Positions 17,589-25,691 of a DNA stretch of 64,000 bases are shown piece after piece. The notes under the pieces were generated by a model that saw only the letters and a list, made by a program, of their open reading frames with translations, made no database searches and was not told where the DNA came from. The position numbers and the translations under genes are program-made. Source of the stretch: Streptococcus oralis (GTDB lineage: Bacteria; Bacillota; Bacilli; Lactobacillales; Streptococcaceae); assembly GCF_021497885.1 (NCBI RefSeq), contig NZ_CP046523.1, positions 1,345,501-1,409,500 on the forward strand, read 5' to 3'. Each line of letters starts with the position of its first letter. The first letter of the stretch is position 1.

Positions 17589-17617
17589 CAAAAAAAGAGA
17601 GAACCAAAGTTCCCTCT
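17589..17617 (-). terminator. Terminator after permease copy 1
   Basis: On the minus strand AGAGGGAAC pairs with GTTCTCTCT (one G-U pair) and is followed by seven T. Permease copy 2 lacks this terminator, so its transcript could run on into copy 1. Confidence 0.75.
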
Positions 17618-17621
17618 ATCC

Positions 17622-19049
17622 TTAAATAGTAACTGAATCTCTATCCTTAATCATATAGCATTTTAAAGGAGTTAAGCTAGCTAGCCAGTACAATAGACCA
17701 CCAAAGATCGCAGTAAAGCCACTACCAGTTGTGAGCAAGAACATAGGACTCTGGATATGCTTTGTTATAGGATTGTAAACAAATAGTACTGCAACTAACA
17801 AGGAAATGATTACACAAGATAATCCTACCAGATTAAATCCTTTGGTAAACTCATAGGCGTCATGTCCTTCAAGGAAATAGGCTGAACGCAAATCGAGTTT
17901 TCGTTTTCTTAAGATAAAATAGTCAACAACGATCATTCCGATAATGGGTCCTTGAATATAGGCCGCCAGCGAGATGAAGGAACCGAAGTATTCATCCACT
18001 CCTCCCCAAATCGTAAGTAGGCTCACGTAAATCATGGCAATCCAAACCATTAGTTTATAGCTTACTTTGGGCATCCCGCTTTTTACAATCATACAGTTCA
18101 CATACGATCCTGTACCCTGAGTTCCAATATTGGCAAAGGCTACTAATAGTAAACTTAAAAGCGCAAAGGCTGGTGTGCTTAGAGTTGAAAGCATGGTTGT
18201 TGGGTCACTTTCATAGACACCTGTTTTGACAAACATGGCTAGAGCCATGACTCCACCTGTCGCAGCAAAGAATGGCGCAACAACCCCGTATGACAAGGCT
18301 GTAGCCCAATAGCCACTGCGTTCTGATTTTGCCAAACGTGGTAAGACAAAGGCTTGTGTAGACCAAGAAAAGGCTACGGCCACATTTCCTTCCCCTGACA
18401 TCATAAAACGTTCAATCGGTGTCAAATTTTCTTGGATAGCAGGTTGGACATTCATAATATCCCTAATCGGAACCGCAACAAAACAGATTCCAACGATGAT
18501 TAGCCCAACAAATAACAAGGCAACCACCAGGAAGCGATTAGTGCCTTTAATCACCTCTGGCCCCCCAAGTGCAATCAGCGTTCCAAGGAGAACACAGAGG
18601 GTGCCTAGAATCGGTGCCCATACTCCCTTGTCTAAACCAAGTCCAAAATTATTTGCCAAATGAATCATGGAGCTGGCAAAAAGATTGGCGGTAACGGCGT
18701 ACCAACCAAAATTTGCCAGACTAATCACGGTTGATAGAACGGCCACCCCTTTTTTACCTAGAACGGCTCTCAACCAAATCCATAAATCAATTCCATATTT
18801 AACCGCAAACAAGATTGGGAGACATTCAATAAAGACCCAGATAATGTTAAAACTAAAAATATTAATCAACATTTGATTAAAGGTCAAATATTGAGCCACA
18901 TAGGCTCCTTGGGTATAACACCAAGTTGCGATGGCAAAACCACTTGTCGATAAGAAGAGATCCCAGAAAGAATACTGACGATCCTTGTTGGTCATGGGAA
19001 CGATTCCCGTTATCGTCTCCTGTTGAATGAAGTCATTCATCTTGGACAT
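17622..19049 (-). CDS. NCS1-family nucleobase permease, copy 1 (duplicate)
   Basis: A 475-residue membrane protein with about 12 hydrophobic segments. It belongs to the purine-cytosine permease (NCS1) family, whose members bring in cytosine, other bases, allantoin or thiamine with H+ or Na+. The first 100 residues are identical to the second copy at 19510-20937 apart from one position, and the two proteins differ at only a few dozen sites overall. Copy-specific changes include VIKGTNRF here against VIKWTNRF, and KHIQSPMF against AQIQSPIF. The frame is fully open, so it is not obviously dead. It has no promoter I can identify; it is preceded by decayed relics of two genes and is probably expressed only by read-through. 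Confidence 0.88.
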   Translation of the reverse strand: MSKMNDFIQQETITGIVPMTNKDRQYSFWDLFLSTSGFAIATWCYTQGAYVAQYLTFNQMLINIFSFNIIWVFIECLPILFAVKYGIDLWIWLRAVLGKKGVAVLSTVISLANFGWYAVTANLFASSMIHLANNFGLGLDKGVWAPILGTLCVLLGTLIALGGPEVIKGTNRFLVVALLFVGLIIVGICFVAVPIRDIMNVQPAIQENLTPIERFMMSGEGNVAVAFSWSTQAFVLPRLAKSERSGYWATALSYGVVAPFFAATGGVMALAMFVKTGVYESDPTTMLSTLSTPAFALLSLLLVAFANIGTQGTGSYVNCMIVKSGMPKVSYKLMVWIAMIYVSLLTIWGGVDEYFGSFISLAAYIQGPIIGMIVVDYFILRKRKLDLRSAYFLEGHDAYEFTKGFNLVGLSCVIISLLVAVLFVYNPITKHIQSPMFLLTTGSGFTAIFGGLLYWLASLTPLKCYMIKDRDSVTI

Positions 19050-19050
19050 T

Positions 19051-19240
19051 TTATTGAATACCTCCTGTCATGGCTAGGATAATCAGAATATGATTGACTA
19101 GAATCATATCAATTACTTATGTAAAATAAACTTTTAAGAAAGGGGGGGATAAATACACATAGATTAAGGCTTTCATTTTTTAGTTTCACCTACAACTAAT
19201 TGTTCAAGTTCAATACCAATTCTCATTTTGTCAGTCCTCC
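19051..19240 (-). pseudogene. Decayed copy of the 61-residue membrane protein gene
   Basis: The last codons before permease copy 1 (ILIILAMTGGIQ, stop, then the permease ribosome binding site) match the end of the intact 61-residue gene at 20939-21124. Further upstream the similarity fades through small insertions and substitutions (for example GACTAGAATCATATCAATTA against the intact copy's equivalent). The start is no longer recognisable, but a trace of the GGAGGAGAATTGAG junction survives as a GGAGGAC...GAGAATTGG-like stretch near 19220-19240. Confidence 0.75.
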
Positions 19241-19480
19241 GACTAAAAATTAATTTTAGTTGACCATACTGCCCACTATAGTTGTACTAAATATAGAGAA
19301 ACTTTCCTAATAGATTTACTTAAAATAACCCTCACAAAAGAGTGATAGTATGATGTTCCAAACGCCTGAGCTAGATAGCTGTATTTCGTTTTCACGTTTG
19401 GAATTTCTTCTACAGAAATTTCAAATACCTGTTCAGCCTATTCTACCGTATCAATAAAGATTTTCTAAATTCTCTAGTAA
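19241..19480 (-). pseudogene. Decayed C-terminal fragment of the nucleotidyltransferase-kinase gene
   Basis: Plus-strand text such as ACTAAATATAGAGAAACTTT and TTTCAAATACCTGTTCAGCC aligns with the 3' end of the fusion gene (near 21190 and 21325: CCAGATGTAGAGAAATTCAC and TTTCAAGTACCTTTTCAGCT). Internal deletions and stop codons make it non-coding. It shows that the duplicated unit originally included at least the end of the kinase gene. Confidence 0.7.
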
Positions 19481-19509
19481 GGGGGACGTTTCTAAGCAAT
19501 CCTCTATCC

Positions 19510-20937
19510 TTAAATCGTAACAGAGTCCCGATCATTGATCATATAGCGTTTTAACGGAGTTAAGCTAGCTAGCCAGTACAATAAACCTCCAAAAATCGCA
19601 GTAAAGCCACTACCCGTTGTGATTAAAAAGATCGGGCTTTGAATCTGTGCTGTTACAGGGTTATAAACAAATAGTACTGCAACCAACAAGGAGATAAAGA
19701 CGCAAGACAAGCCAACCAAGTTAAATCCTTTAGTAAACTCATAAGCTTTATGTCCCTCAAGGAAATAGGCTGAACGCAAATCGAGTTTTCTTTTTCTCAA
19801 GATAAAGTAGTCGACAACAATCATTCCGATAATGGGACCTTGAATATAAGCGGCTAGTGAGATAAAGGAACCGAAGTACTCTTCCACTCCTCCCCAGATG
19901 GTAAGTAGGCTCACATAAATCATAGCAATCCAAACCATTAGTTTATAGCTTACTTTTGGCATCCCGCTTTTAACAATCATACAATTCACATACGATCCTG
20001 TACCCTGAGTTCCAATATTGGCAAAGGCTACTAATAGTAAACTTAAAAGCGCAAAGGCTGGTGTGCTTAGAGTTGAAAGCATGGTTGTTGGGTCACTTTC
20101 ATAGACACCTGTTTTGACAAACATGGCTAGAGCCATGACTCCACCTGTCGCAACGAAGAATGGAGCCACAACTCCGTATGATAAGGCTGTAGCCCAATAA
20201 CCACTGCGTTCTGATTTTGCTAAACGCGGTAAAACCAATGCCTGTGTAGACCAAGAGAAAGCAAAGGCTACATTTCCTTCTCCAGAAAGCATGAAGCGTT
20301 CTAATGGAGTTAAATCTCCTTGGGTAGCTGGTTGAATGTTCATAATGTCAGTGATAGGCACAGCTACAAAACAGATTCCAACGATAATCAGACCGACAAT
20401 CAACAAGGCGATAACCAAGAATCGATTGGTCCATTTAATCACCTCTGGCCCCCCTAGAGCAATAAGAGTTCCAAGAAGAACACAGAGTGTACCAAGAATA
20501 GGTGCCCATACTCCCTTGTCCAAACCAAGACCAAAATTATTTGCTAAATGAATCATGGAGCTGGCAAAAAGATTGGCCGCAACGGCATACCAGCCAAAGT
20601 TAGCCAAACTAATAATGGTTGATAACAGGGCTACTCCTTTTTTTCCGAGGACAGCTCTCAACCAAATCCACAAATCAATCCCATATTTAACCGCAAACAG
20701 AATTGGGAGACACTCAATAAAGACCCAAATAATATTAAAACTAAAAATATTAATCAACATCTGATTAAAAGTCAAATATTGAGCCACATAGGCTCCTTGG
20801 GTATAACACCAAGTTGCAATGGCAAAACCACTTGTCGACAGGAAGAGATCCCAGAAAGAATACTGACGATCCTTGTTGGTCATGGGAACAATACCCGTTA
20901 TCGTCTCCTGTTGAATAAAGTCATTCATCTTGGACAT
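19510..20937 (-). CDS. NCS1-family nucleobase permease, copy 2 (in intact operon)
   Basis: A 475-residue polytopic permease of the purine-cytosine (NCS1) family, near-identical to copy 1. It starts one base after the stop codon of the 61-residue membrane protein, with GGAGGTATTC providing the ribosome binding site inside that gene, so the two are translationally coupled. The upstream partner is a kinase/nucleotidyltransferase fusion. Its substrate is unknown; the context suggests uptake of a molecule carrying a hydroxyl group that is then phosphorylated and activated with a nucleotide. No terminator is visible between it and the relics that precede copy 1. Confidence 0.9.
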   Translation of the reverse strand: MSKMNDFIQQETITGIVPMTNKDRQYSFWDLFLSTSGFAIATWCYTQGAYVAQYLTFNQMLINIFSFNIIWVFIECLPILFAVKYGIDLWIWLRAVLGKKGVALLSTIISLANFGWYAVAANLFASSMIHLANNFGLGLDKGVWAPILGTLCVLLGTLIALGGPEVIKWTNRFLVIALLIVGLIIVGICFVAVPITDIMNIQPATQGDLTPLERFMLSGEGNVAFAFSWSTQALVLPRLAKSERSGYWATALSYGVVAPFFVATGGVMALAMFVKTGVYESDPTTMLSTLSTPAFALLSLLLVAFANIGTQGTGSYVNCMIVKSGMPKVSYKLMVWIAMIYVSLLTIWGGVEEYFGSFISLAAYIQGPIIGMIVVDYFILRKRKLDLRSAYFLEGHKAYEFTKGFNLVGLSCVFISLLVAVLFVYNPVTAQIQSPIFLITTGSGFTAIFGGLLYWLASLTPLKRYMINDRDSVTI

Positions 20938-20938
20938 T

Positions 20939-21124
20939 TTATTGAATACCTCCTGTCATGGCTAGGATAATCAGAATAAGGTTAATTAGAACTAAGCCAA
21001 TGACTATAATAAAATCACTTTTTAGAAATGGCTGAGCAAACACATAGTTTGGAGATTCCATTTCTTCTAGCCTTCTTTTCGTTTCATTTGCTATTAATTC
21101 TTCAATTTCTGATGTCGGCTTCAT
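20939..21124 (-). CDS. Small single-pass membrane protein, 61 residues
   Basis: A soluble N-terminal half (MKPTSEIEELIANETKRRLE) precedes one hydrophobic segment at about residues 36-57 (FIIVIGLVLINLILIILAMT). It starts one base after the kinase stop codon, with GGAGGAGAATTGAG giving an excellent ribosome binding site, and ends one base before the permease start. This tight packing, and its presence as a relic before permease copy 1, argue that it works with the permease, perhaps as a small subunit like those that accompany some sodium symporters. I do not recognise a named family. Confidence 0.8.
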   Translation of the reverse strand: MKPTSEIEELIANETKRRLEEMESPNYVFAQPFLKSDFIIVIGLVLINLILIILAMTGGIQ

Positions 21125-21125
21125 C

Positions 21126-22904
21126 TCAATTCTCCTCCAAATATAAATCTAATGCAAGTTTTCCATACTGTTTGGTATAACGATACCAGATGTAGAGAAA
21201 TTCACCTACTGGTTTTCCAACGCTTTCTTGGAACAGGGCCCACAAAAACCAATAATACGAAGTCACTGATACATAGGCAAAATAGTGACGTTTGGTTTTC
21301 TTGTCTGGAACTTCTTGTAGATAGATTTCAAGTACCTTTTCAGCTTCTTCCACTGTATAATTTGAACACCCGATAAAGGTTCCTAAATCTCCTGCTGGAT
21401 CTCCCATACCAGAATATTCCCAATCAATCAGGCTCATTTCTCCAGCTTCATTCAACAAGAAATTTGGGCTATAAGAATCTCCATGGCAGAGAACCTTTTT
21501 CGCTTGATCTTCTTGTAAAAGCTTCTCGAGAACTGAGACATTCTGATCCAACTCTTCAAGCCCATCAAATTCAAAACGATTGCTAGCCTTTAATTTTTGT
21601 CTAAAATCATCAATTCCCTCAAATTGATCAAAAGAATGATCCGTTTTTTCTCCAGATTGGTGCAAACGTCTCAAGAGTTCCATTGCTTTTGCTACATCAT
21701 CCCAATTATCATAATCTAGTTGCTTGGCGTTAGGGATAAATTCTGAAATTTTCCAGCCCTCATCCTTGTTCATAGCGACAAAAGTACGGTCAATCTTCAA
21801 TTTTGCAGCAATTTCCATGGAAGCCGCTTCACTAGCACGATCGATATAATTCTCCGTTCCTCTACCTGGATGACGGTAAACATATTTCTTCCCTAGGCAG
21901 TCAAATGAAAACGAAGTGTTGGTTAAACCGTCTTTTAGAGGTTTGATATTGACAATATCTGAAGCTATACATCCTAATGTCTTACAGATGTTATCAATGA
22001 TTTCCGAATTAGTATTCACCAAATAGTGTTCATCAAACTGACGCAACTCATCTAGTGAATCAAACTCCTTAACAATGTCTGCTGAATAATGTCGAGCTTC
22101 CAAAGGAAGTTCCTTGACGTGACGACTATAATAATCTTCCCAGAGCTGTTCGCGATACGGCTCATGTTTAAATTCAGTTTCTAAAATATCTACGAATTTT
22201 TCACTAAATGCACGATCAAAATAAACATGCCCCACCATAGCCCAAGTATTCGTCCCACCGATTTGAATATCGATAATCGTGTGATTGGAGTCTTCCTTAG
22301 AGCAGTATTCGTCTGTGTCCCCTTCTGCAAATATTGTAGAATAATAACCTCTGTAAATGTATCGTTCAAACGGATTTTCCACAAAATAATTATCCGACGA
22401 ACAAATGTAAGTGTTAGAAAGCTGATCTCTGACTAGCATGAGAGAAGAACAGTTGTTGTACTTGTAGTAATCATTATTTACAACAATTTTAACGCCAAAC
22501 TTTTCTGCCAGATAAAACATTTTTTCTTGCAGGTATCCTACAATAACTGTAATGTCCTCTATCCCTGCCTCTTGCAATTGCTTGATTTCTCTCTCAATCA
22601 AACGCTCACCTTTAACTTGAAGCAATCCTTTAGGTAGCTCATAAGACAAAGGAGCAAAGCGGCTACTCATACCTGCAGCCATGATAATGGCATTCTTCAC
22701 CTGATACGGAGCCAAAGCCTCCTCACCTAAGTCAGTTAAGTGATTTTCCTCACTGATCCACTTCTCTTCTTTACATTCCTTGAGAAGATTATTTACCGTC
22801 CCCAAAGCGATGTCTAGCTGTTCAGCCAATTGTCTCTGCGTAAAGTTTTCGTCTTTGTGAGTCAACAAAAAACGTAAAAGTTTAAATTGTTTTTCTGATA
22901 GCAT
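21126..22904 (-). CDS. HTH - nucleotidyltransferase - choline-kinase-like fusion protein
   Basis: A 592-residue three-part protein. Residues 1-65 form a winged helix-turn-helix (QRQLAEQLDIALGTVNNLL). Residues about 72-295 are a nucleotidyltransferase of the LicC/GlmU type, with AIIMAAGMSSRFAPLSYELP and a Lys for NTP binding. Residues about 305-592 are an APH/choline-kinase fold with LCHGDSYSPNFLL (catalytic HGD...N, about 474) and LIDWEYSG (metal-binding D, about 494). The parts recall pneumococcal LicC and LicA, which phosphorylate choline and make CDP-choline, but here they are fused and joined to a DNA-binding domain. Known: each domain's chemistry. Inferred: a phosphorylated alcohol is made and activated. 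The ATG at 22904 was chosen because AAAGAGG lies 8 bases upstream; a TTG at 22925 is the alternative. Confidence 0.88.
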   Translation of the reverse strand: MLSEKQFKLLRFLLTHKDENFTQRQLAEQLDIALGTVNNLLKECKEEKWISEENHLTDLGEEALAPYQVKNAIIMAAGMSSRFAPLSYELPKGLLQVKGERLIEREIKQLQEAGIEDITVIVGYLQEKMFYLAEKFGVKIVVNNDYYKYNNCSSLMLVRDQLSNTYICSSDNYFVENPFERYIYRGYYSTIFAEGDTDEYCSKEDSNHTIIDIQIGGTNTWAMVGHVYFDRAFSEKFVDILETEFKHEPYREQLWEDYYSRHVKELPLEARHYSADIVKEFDSLDELRQFDEHYLVNTNSEIIDNICKTLGCIASDIVNIKPLKDGLTNTSFSFDCLGKKYVYRHPGRGTENYIDRASEAASMEIAAKLKIDRTFVAMNKDEGWKISEFIPNAKQLDYDNWDDVAKAMELLRRLHQSGEKTDHSFDQFEGIDDFRQKLKASNRFEFDGLEELDQNVSVLEKLLQEDQAKKVLCHGDSYSPNFLLNEAGEMSLIDWEYSGMGDPAGDLGTFIGCSNYTVEEAEKVLEIYLQEVPDKKTKRHYFAYVSVTSYYWFLWALFQESVGKPVGEFLYIWYRYTKQYGKLALDLYLEEN

Positions 22905-22941
22905 ATCCTCAGCCTCTTTGTTCAATATTTTTGTTTATTTA

Positions 22942-22970
22942 ATTATATGATGAACACGTGCTTTTGTCAA
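22942..22970 (-). promoter_or_regulatory. Consensus sigma-70 promoter of the fusion gene operon
   Basis: On the minus strand TTGACA (22970-22965), a 17-base spacer and TATAAT (22947-22942). Both hexamers are perfect, so the operon should be strongly expressed unless repressed, conceivably by the HTH domain of its own first product. Confidence 0.88.
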
Positions 22971-23032
22971 GTTAGATTCTATATTAAGAAAACGGATGCT
23001 CAAATCAGGCCCATCAAAATAGTAAGCAAACG

Positions 23033-23059
23033 AAAAAAGAACCCCAAATTTGGAGCTCT
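23033..23059 (-). terminator. Backup terminator beyond livF
   Basis: On the minus strand AGAGCTCCAAA (23059-23049) pairs with TTTGGGGTTCT (23048-23038), with two G-U pairs, and is followed by TTTTTT. It lies about 200 bases after livF, behind the repeat array. Confidence 0.65.
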
Positions 23060-23071
23060 TCAAATTCATAT

Positions 23072-23259
23072 GCCAACTAAAACAATCCACTGAATTGGAG
23101 AATTGCTTACGTAATCCTTATCTGCCGACTAAAAAGGTCCCTCGGACTATAGGGGAATTGCTTCCGCAACTCTCATCCACCGACTAAAACAATCCACTGG
23201 ATCTGATGATTGCTACGCAATCTCTATCTGCCGACTAAAAAGGTCCCCCGGACCTTTTT
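23072..23259 (-). repeat. Two-fold ~107-bp intergenic repeat after livF
   Basis: Segments starting at 23072 and 23179 share GACTAAAACAATCCACTG-type text and a small ATTGCT-ACG-AAT hairpin. Segments starting at 23123 and 23230 share GCCGACTAAAAAGGTCCC. The order is A-B-C-D with a 107-bp period. Segment D is the livF terminator, so the array looks like duplicated and decaying terminator units. The rest of 22971-23071 holds only the backup terminator. Confidence 0.7.
23237..23259 (-). terminator. Terminator of the liv operon, overlapping the livF stop codon
   Basis: On the minus strand AAAAAGGTCC (23259-23250) pairs perfectly with GGACCTTTTT (23246-23237). The first bases of the stem are the TAA stop codon of livF (23260-23258). 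Confidence 0.88.
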
Positions 23260-23968
23260 AGCCACCTAGATATGCTTTTCTGACTTCGTCTGATGCTGCG
23301 AGTTCTTTTCCTGTTCCTGATAGGACAATCTTACCTGTTTCAAGCACATAACCTCGGTCAGAGATAGCAAGGGCCTTGTTAGCGTTCTGTTCAATTAGGA
23401 GAACCGTTGTTCCTTGCTTCTGAATATCTTGAATGATATCAAAAATTTCTTGGATAAAGATAGGAGCAAGTCCCATTGACGGCTCATCCAAGAGAAGGAG
23501 CTTAGGTGTAGACATGAGAGCGCGTCCCATAGCCAGCATCTGCTGTTCACCACCTGAAAGAGTTGCTGCATCTTGGCTTTTGCGTTCTTCCAGACGAGGA
23601 AAACGTGAGAAAACTTTTTTCAAGTTGGCTTGATTTTCCTCACGATTTTTCTTTAAAAAGGCTCCCATTTCCAAGTTTTCCATAACAGTCAAGCCTGGAA
23701 AAACATGGCGTCCCTCAGGAACTTGTGAAAGACCACCTGCCACAATTTTTTGCGCTGGCATCTTTTGAATTTCTTTTCCTAAAAACTGAATTTTACCAGC
23801 ACTTGGACGAACCAAACCTGAAAGGGTACGAAGAATGGTTGTTTTACCAGCACCATTGGCACCAATCAAGGAAACAACTTCACCTTCGTTAACCTCAAAA
23901 CTTACATCACGAACTGCTTGGATCATACCGTAATGCACAGAGAGGTTTTCAACTTTTAACATAGACAT
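23258..23968 (-). CDS. livF: Branched-chain amino acid ABC transporter ATP-binding protein LivF
   Basis: A 236-residue ABC ATPase with GANGAGKTT (Walker A), SGGEQQMLAMGRAL (signature) and LLLLDEPSMGLAP (Walker B), the last being typical of LivF. With LivG it powers import of leucine, isoleucine and valine through LivH-LivM, fed by the lipoprotein LivJ. It shares one base with the end of livG and is the last gene of the operon. Confidence 0.95.
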   Translation of the reverse strand: MSMLKVENLSVHYGMIQAVRDVSFEVNEGEVVSLIGANGAGKTTILRTLSGLVRPSAGKIQFLGKEIQKMPAQKIVAGGLSQVPEGRHVFPGLTVMENLEMGAFLKKNREENQANLKKVFSRFPRLEERKSQDAATLSGGEQQMLAMGRALMSTPKLLLLDEPSMGLAPIFIQEIFDIIQDIQKQGTTVLLIEQNANKALAISDRGYVLETGKIVLSGTGKELAASDEVRKAYLGG

Positions 23969-24732
23969 TAGGCTTCACCTCCTAGATAAGCTTCGATAAC
24001 GCGTTTGTTGTTCTTGATCTCATCCGGAGTCCCATGAGCAATCAACCGACCATATTCGAGAACATAGATACGCTCAGTAACTTCCATAACCAAATTCATA
24101 TCGTGTTCGATGAGCATGATGGTAATTTTAAATTCATCTTTGATACGACGGATCAATTCTGTCAATTCAGCTGTCTCTTGTGGATTCATCCCAGCTGCAG
24201 GTTCATCCAAAAAGAGGATCTTAGGTTCGGTTGCCAGAGCACGAACGATTTCTAATCGACGTTGTTGACCATAGGCAAGATTCTTAGCAAGAGTATCTGC
24301 GTCACTATCCAAATCAAAGATCTTCAGCAAGTCCAAAGCTTTGCTTTTTAATTCTTCCTCATTCTTATAGAAAGCAGGCAAGCGTAGAAAGCTAGCGAGG
24401 ACATGTTGTTTATGATGATTTCCAAAAGCGATGAGAACATTATCTAAAACTGTCAGATCCTTGAACAAACGAATATTTTGGAAAGTACGACTGAGTCCAA
24501 GTGAAGCAATCTTATAAGGAGTTTTCCCATTTAGGAGGTGACCATCTAGTGTCACCGTACCTTCACTTGGTTCATAAACACCCGTCAAGAGATTGAAAAG
24601 GGTTGTTTTACCAGCCCCGTTTGGTCCAATCAAACCAACCAATTCTCCCTCGTTCAATTCAAGAGTGACATCTCCAACAGCTGTTAGACCGCCAAAATGT
24701 TTGGTTAACTGTTTAACTTCAAGTAGTGCCAT
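23968..24732 (-). CDS. livG: Branched-chain amino acid ABC transporter ATP-binding protein LivG
   Basis: A 254-residue ABC ATPase: GPNGAGKTTLFNLLTG (Walker A), AYGQQRRLEIVRALA (the LivG-type signature, with YGQQR in place of SGGQQ) and ILFLDEPAAGMNPQE (Walker B). It is the second ATPase of the liv importer. Its ends overlap livM and livF by one base each, indicating coupled translation. Confidence 0.95.
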   Translation of the reverse strand: MALLEVKQLTKHFGGLTAVGDVTLELNEGELVGLIGPNGAGKTTLFNLLTGVYEPSEGTVTLDGHLLNGKTPYKIASLGLSRTFQNIRLFKDLTVLDNVLIAFGNHHKQHVLASFLRLPAFYKNEEELKSKALDLLKIFDLDSDADTLAKNLAYGQQRRLEIVRALATEPKILFLDEPAAGMNPQETAELTELIRRIKDEFKITIMLIEHDMNLVMEVTERIYVLEYGRLIAHGTPDEIKNNKRVIEAYLGGEA

Positions 24733-25688
24733 TAGTTTTGTCCCTCCTTCTTCGATTTTTTAAAGAAACGTGATAGACTTAATTCCCATGTCCCAAGAAG
24801 TCCACCTGGTCTGAAAATCATGACCAATACAAGAGCCAAAGCGTAGATAATCATACGTACGCTTGCTACATCCTGAAGGAGCATATTTAAAATTCCTAAA
24901 ACAATCGCTGAAACGATTGTACCAGTAATGGATCCAAGTCCACCAAATACAACGATAATCAACACGTTGATGGAATTAATAAAGGTGTAATCTTTTGGGA
25001 CAACAGATCCGATAAAACCAGCCTGAAGTGAGCCAGCAATACTTGCTGTAATGGCACCAAAGACAAAAGCGATAATCTTGATCTTTGTAGTGTTCACCCC
25101 AACGGACTCTGCAGCAATCTCATCCTCACGAACAGATAGAGTAGAACGTCCAATTGGACTACGTAAGAAGTTGAGAGTTGCAATAGTTGTGATAATTACA
25201 AAAAGATAAACCATCTGCCAGTTGGTAAAGTTTGGAATACCCAAGATACCAGCAGCACCGTTGGTCAAACTTCCACCATTAATGATAAAGATACGAATGA
25301 TTTCTGAAACACCTAGTGTTGCAACAGCCAGGTAGTCACCCTTCAAACGGAGTGTTGGAATCCCAACGAGCAAAGCGACTGCACCAGAAATCAAGGCCCC
25401 AAAGACCATTGCTCCAAAGAAGGCACCATAGGTTGGTGATTTTGAACCAATAATCGCTGCTGCATAAGCTCCAATCGCCATAAAACCTGCATGACCGAGT
25501 GAGAATTGTCCTGAAAAACCAACGATTAGGTTCAAACCTACAGCAAGGATGATATTAATCCCAATTTGTTCTAAAATTTGGACATGGAATAGATTAAGAA
25601 CACCAGCAGAAACCAGTACACTGATCAGCCCATAAACTGCTAACAGAAGGAATAACCAGAGAATATTTACTTTAAGATTTGTCTTCAT
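24732..25688 (-). CDS. livM: Branched-chain amino acid ABC transporter permease LivM
   Basis: A 318-residue membrane protein with about eight to ten hydrophobic segments and the LivM motifs GFSGQFSLGHAGFMAIGAY and GGLGSITG. It forms the membrane channel with LivH. It starts three bases after livH ends. Confidence 0.95.
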   Translation of the reverse strand: MKTNLKVNILWLFLLLAVYGLISVLVSAGVLNLFHVQILEQIGINIILAVGLNLIVGFSGQFSLGHAGFMAIGAYAAAIIGSKSPTYGAFFGAMVFGALISGAVALLVGIPTLRLKGDYLAVATLGVSEIIRIFIINGGSLTNGAAGILGIPNFTNWQMVYLFVIITTIATLNFLRSPIGRSTLSVREDEIAAESVGVNTTKIKIIAFVFGAITASIAGSLQAGFIGSVVPKDYTFINSINVLIIVVFGGLGSITGTIVSAIVLGILNMLLQDVASVRMIIYALALVLVMIFRPGGLLGTWELSLSRFFKKSKKEGQN

Positions 25689-25691
25689 TGT

